Source of the DNA: Pelagibacteraceae bacterium AG-414-M23
GTDB lineage: Bacteria > Pseudomonadota > Alphaproteobacteria > Pelagibacterales > Pelagibacteraceae
DNA: 64,000 bases
Reading direction: 5' to 3'
NCBI GenBank assembly: GCA_003214525.1
Contig: QCLN01000003.1
Span: 1-64,000 of the forward strand
The notes under the pieces are model-generated. The model did not search any database and was not told where the DNA came from. It saw nothing but the letters and a program-made list of their open reading frames with translations. The position numbers and the translations under genes were made by a program. Of the stretch, positions 62,210 to 64,000 are shown piece after piece; position 1 is the stretch's first letter, and every line of letters begins with the position of its first letter.

Positions 62210-64000
62210 TTGACTTCAATTCTAGGCATATCAGCTTTTTATCACGACAGTGCAGCAAGTATTATTATTGATGGTAAAATTATAGCCGCTGCTCAAGAAG
62301 AAAGATTTACAAGAATAAAGCATGATTATAGTTATCCTAAAAATGCGATTGAATTTGTATTAAAATATGCAAAAATCAATTTGTCCGATGTTGACCATAT
62401 AGTTTTTTTTGAAAAACCATTTCTAAAATTTGAAAGACTACTTGAAACTTATGTAGCTTTTGCCCCTAAAGGATTTTTACAATTTACTAAAGCTATGCCG
62501 GCATGGTTAAAATTTAAATTATTTCAAAAACAGCAATTAATAAAATTACTTAAATCCCATGATAAAAAATTCACAGCTGAAAATAAATTATTTTTCTCTG
62601 AACATCATCTTAGTCATGCGGCAAGTGCATTTTATCCTTCTCCATTTGAAAAAGCTATAGTATTAACTGCTGATGGAGTTGGTGAGTGGGCAACGACAAC
62701 AGTTGCTATCGGTGAAGGAAAAGATTTAGAAATAAAAAAAGAAATCCACTTTCCTCATTCTTTAGGTTTACTTTATTCAGCGTTCACTTATTACACAGGA
62801 TTTAAAGTAAATAGTGGAGAATACAAACTTATGGGTTTGGCTCCTTATGGAGAACCAAGGTTTGCTGAAGTCATAAAAAGAAATCTAATAGATATAAAAA
62901 AAGATGGAACTTTTAGGCTTAATCAAGAATATTTTGATTACGCAACAGGATTAACAATGACAAATACAAAATTTAACAATTTATTTGGACAAAAACCTAG
63001 AGATCCCAACAAAGATCAATTGAATCAATTTCATATGGATATTGCTGCTTCAATTCAAAAAGTAACTGAGGAAATAATGATTAAATTAGCAAAAGCAATT
63101 CGAGAAGAATATAATATAAAAAATTTATGCCTTGCTGGCGGTGTAGCTTTAAATTGCGTAGCTAACGGAAAAATTCTTAAGCAGAAAATTTTTGAAAATA
63201 TTTGGATCCAGCCCGCAGCTGGAGATGCTGGGGGATCATTGGGTGCTGCCTTAGCTTTTTGGCATATTGAAAAAGGAAATAAAAGAGAGGTTAATAAAGA
63301 TGATGATATGAAAGGTTCTTATTTAGGATCTGAATTTTCCCAAGATGAAATTGAGAAAGAATTAAATTCTATTGGAGCAAAATTCCAAACTTTTGATTAT
63401 GAAAATTTAATTAATGAGACTTCTGAACATTTATCAAAACAAAAAGCCATTGGTTGGTTTCAAGGAAGAATGGAATTCGGCCCAAGGGCTTTAGGAGGAA
63501 GGTCTATTTTAGGAGACCCTAGATCTGATAAAATGCAAAAAAACTTAAATTTAAAAGTTAAATATCGAGAAAGTTTTAGACCATTTGCACCATCAGTTTT
63601 AAGAGAAGATTTGTCTAATTGGTTTGATATGAATGTTGATAGTCCTTATATGTTACTAGTCTCTAATATTAATTCAGAAAAAAAAATTGAGATGAATAAT
63701 GAGCAAAAAGAACTTTTCGGGATTGATAAACTAAATATAAAAAGATCAGAAATACCTGCAGTTACTCATGTTGATTATTCAGCAAGAGTGCAAACAGTAA
63801 GTGAAAAAACTAATAAACGTTATTACGATCTTATTTCAAAATTTAAAGAAAAAACTAGTTGTCCTGTAATAGTTAATACTTCATTTAATGTAAGAGGTGA
63901 ACCGATCGTAAATTCGCCAACTGATGCATTTAATTGTTTTATGGGAACTGAATTAGACTATCTTGTTATTGGAAATTGTATTTTAGATAAAACCAAACAA
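62210..64000 (+). CDS. Carbamoyltransferase (NodU/CmcH family), 3'-partial, TTG start
   Basis: SILGISAFYHDSAASIIIDGKIIAAAQEERFTRIKHD...HHLSHAASAFYPS...LAGGVALNCVANGKIL...FQGRMEFGPRALGGRSILGDPR. In-frame TAA at 62204 leaves TTG 62210 as the first usable start. Confidence 0.9.
   Translation, partial: MTSILGISAFYHDSAASIIIDGKIIAAAQEERFTRIKHDYSYPKNAIEFVLKYAKINLSDVDHIVFFEKPFLKFERLLETYVAFAPKGFLQFTKAMPAWLKFKLFQKQQLIKLLKSHDKKFTAENKLFFSEHHLSHAASAFYPSPFEKAIVLTADGVGEWATTTVAIGEGKDLEIKKEIHFPHSLGLLYSAFTYYTGFKVNSGEYKLMGLAPYGEPRFAEVIKRNLIDIKKDGTFRLNQEYFDYATGLTMTNTKFNNLFGQKPRDPNKDQLNQFHMDIAASIQKVTEEIMIKLAKAIREEYNIKNLCLAGGVALNCVANGKILKQKIFENIWIQPAAGDAGGSLGAALAFWHIEKGNKREVNKDDDMKGSYLGSEFSQDEIEKELNSIGAKFQTFDYENLINETSEHLSKQKAIGWFQGRMEFGPRALGGRSILGDPRSDKMQKNLNLKVKYRESFRPFAPSVLREDLSNWFDMNVDSPYMLLVSNINSEKKIEMNNEQKELFGIDKLNIKRSEIPAVTHVDYSARVQTVSEKTNKRYYDLISKFKEKTSCPVIVNTSFNVRGEPIVNSPTDAFNCFMGTELDYLVIGNCILDKTKQ

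Noticed and set aside
1-64000. CRISPR arrays, transposases, integrases or long repeats
   Set aside because: No regularly spaced repeats or recombinase-like proteins recognised on reading; homopolymer A/T runs reflect base composition only.

Overview
AT-rich, very gene-dense alphaproteobacterial chromosome segment that looks like SAR11/Pelagibacterales, judging from gene content, 1-4 nt gene spacing, and a 5S rRNA split from 16S/23S by a surface-polysaccharide island. 1-10.8 kb: strand-alternating cell-surface glycan island (glycosyltransferases, WecA-like GT4, C-methyltransferase, FkbM methyltransferase, epimerases, PhyH-like dioxygenase, Wzy/WaaL-like ligase) ending at an isolated 5S rRNA followed by a short rpmJ (L36) that the ORF track omits. 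11.1-14.7 kb: pntA/pntAb/pntB and a transaldolase-family gene. 14.7-17.5 kb: a second small glycan cassette (gmd, glycosyltransferase, methyltransferase) next to initiator tRNA-fMet. 17.6-58.8 kb: housekeeping genes (rpsU, trcR/DUF1013, rpmE, efp, class I fba-pgk-gap-tkt, zapA, yebC, a phage-type RuvC-like gene, tolQRAB-pal-cpoB, tilS, ftsH, folP, glmM, thiD, purA, rpoH, rluD, ispA, dxs, aroC, pdxH, ispB, glyQS, ppdK, nadCA). 58.9-59.2 kb: tRNA-Leu(GAG) and a circularly permuted two-piece tmRNA on the minus strand. 59.3-64 kb: thyX, then an accessory cassette of SGNH-like protein, SxtJ-like membrane protein, a 49-aa DUF5989-like protein and a TTG-started carbamoyltransferase running off the window. 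Main points for follow-up: the carbamoyltransferase cassette, the permuted tmRNA, the RuvC-like gene sitting where ruvCAB-ybgC would be expected, and four convergent core gene pairs that share one palindromic TTAA double stop. No CRISPR array, transposase or integrase was seen.
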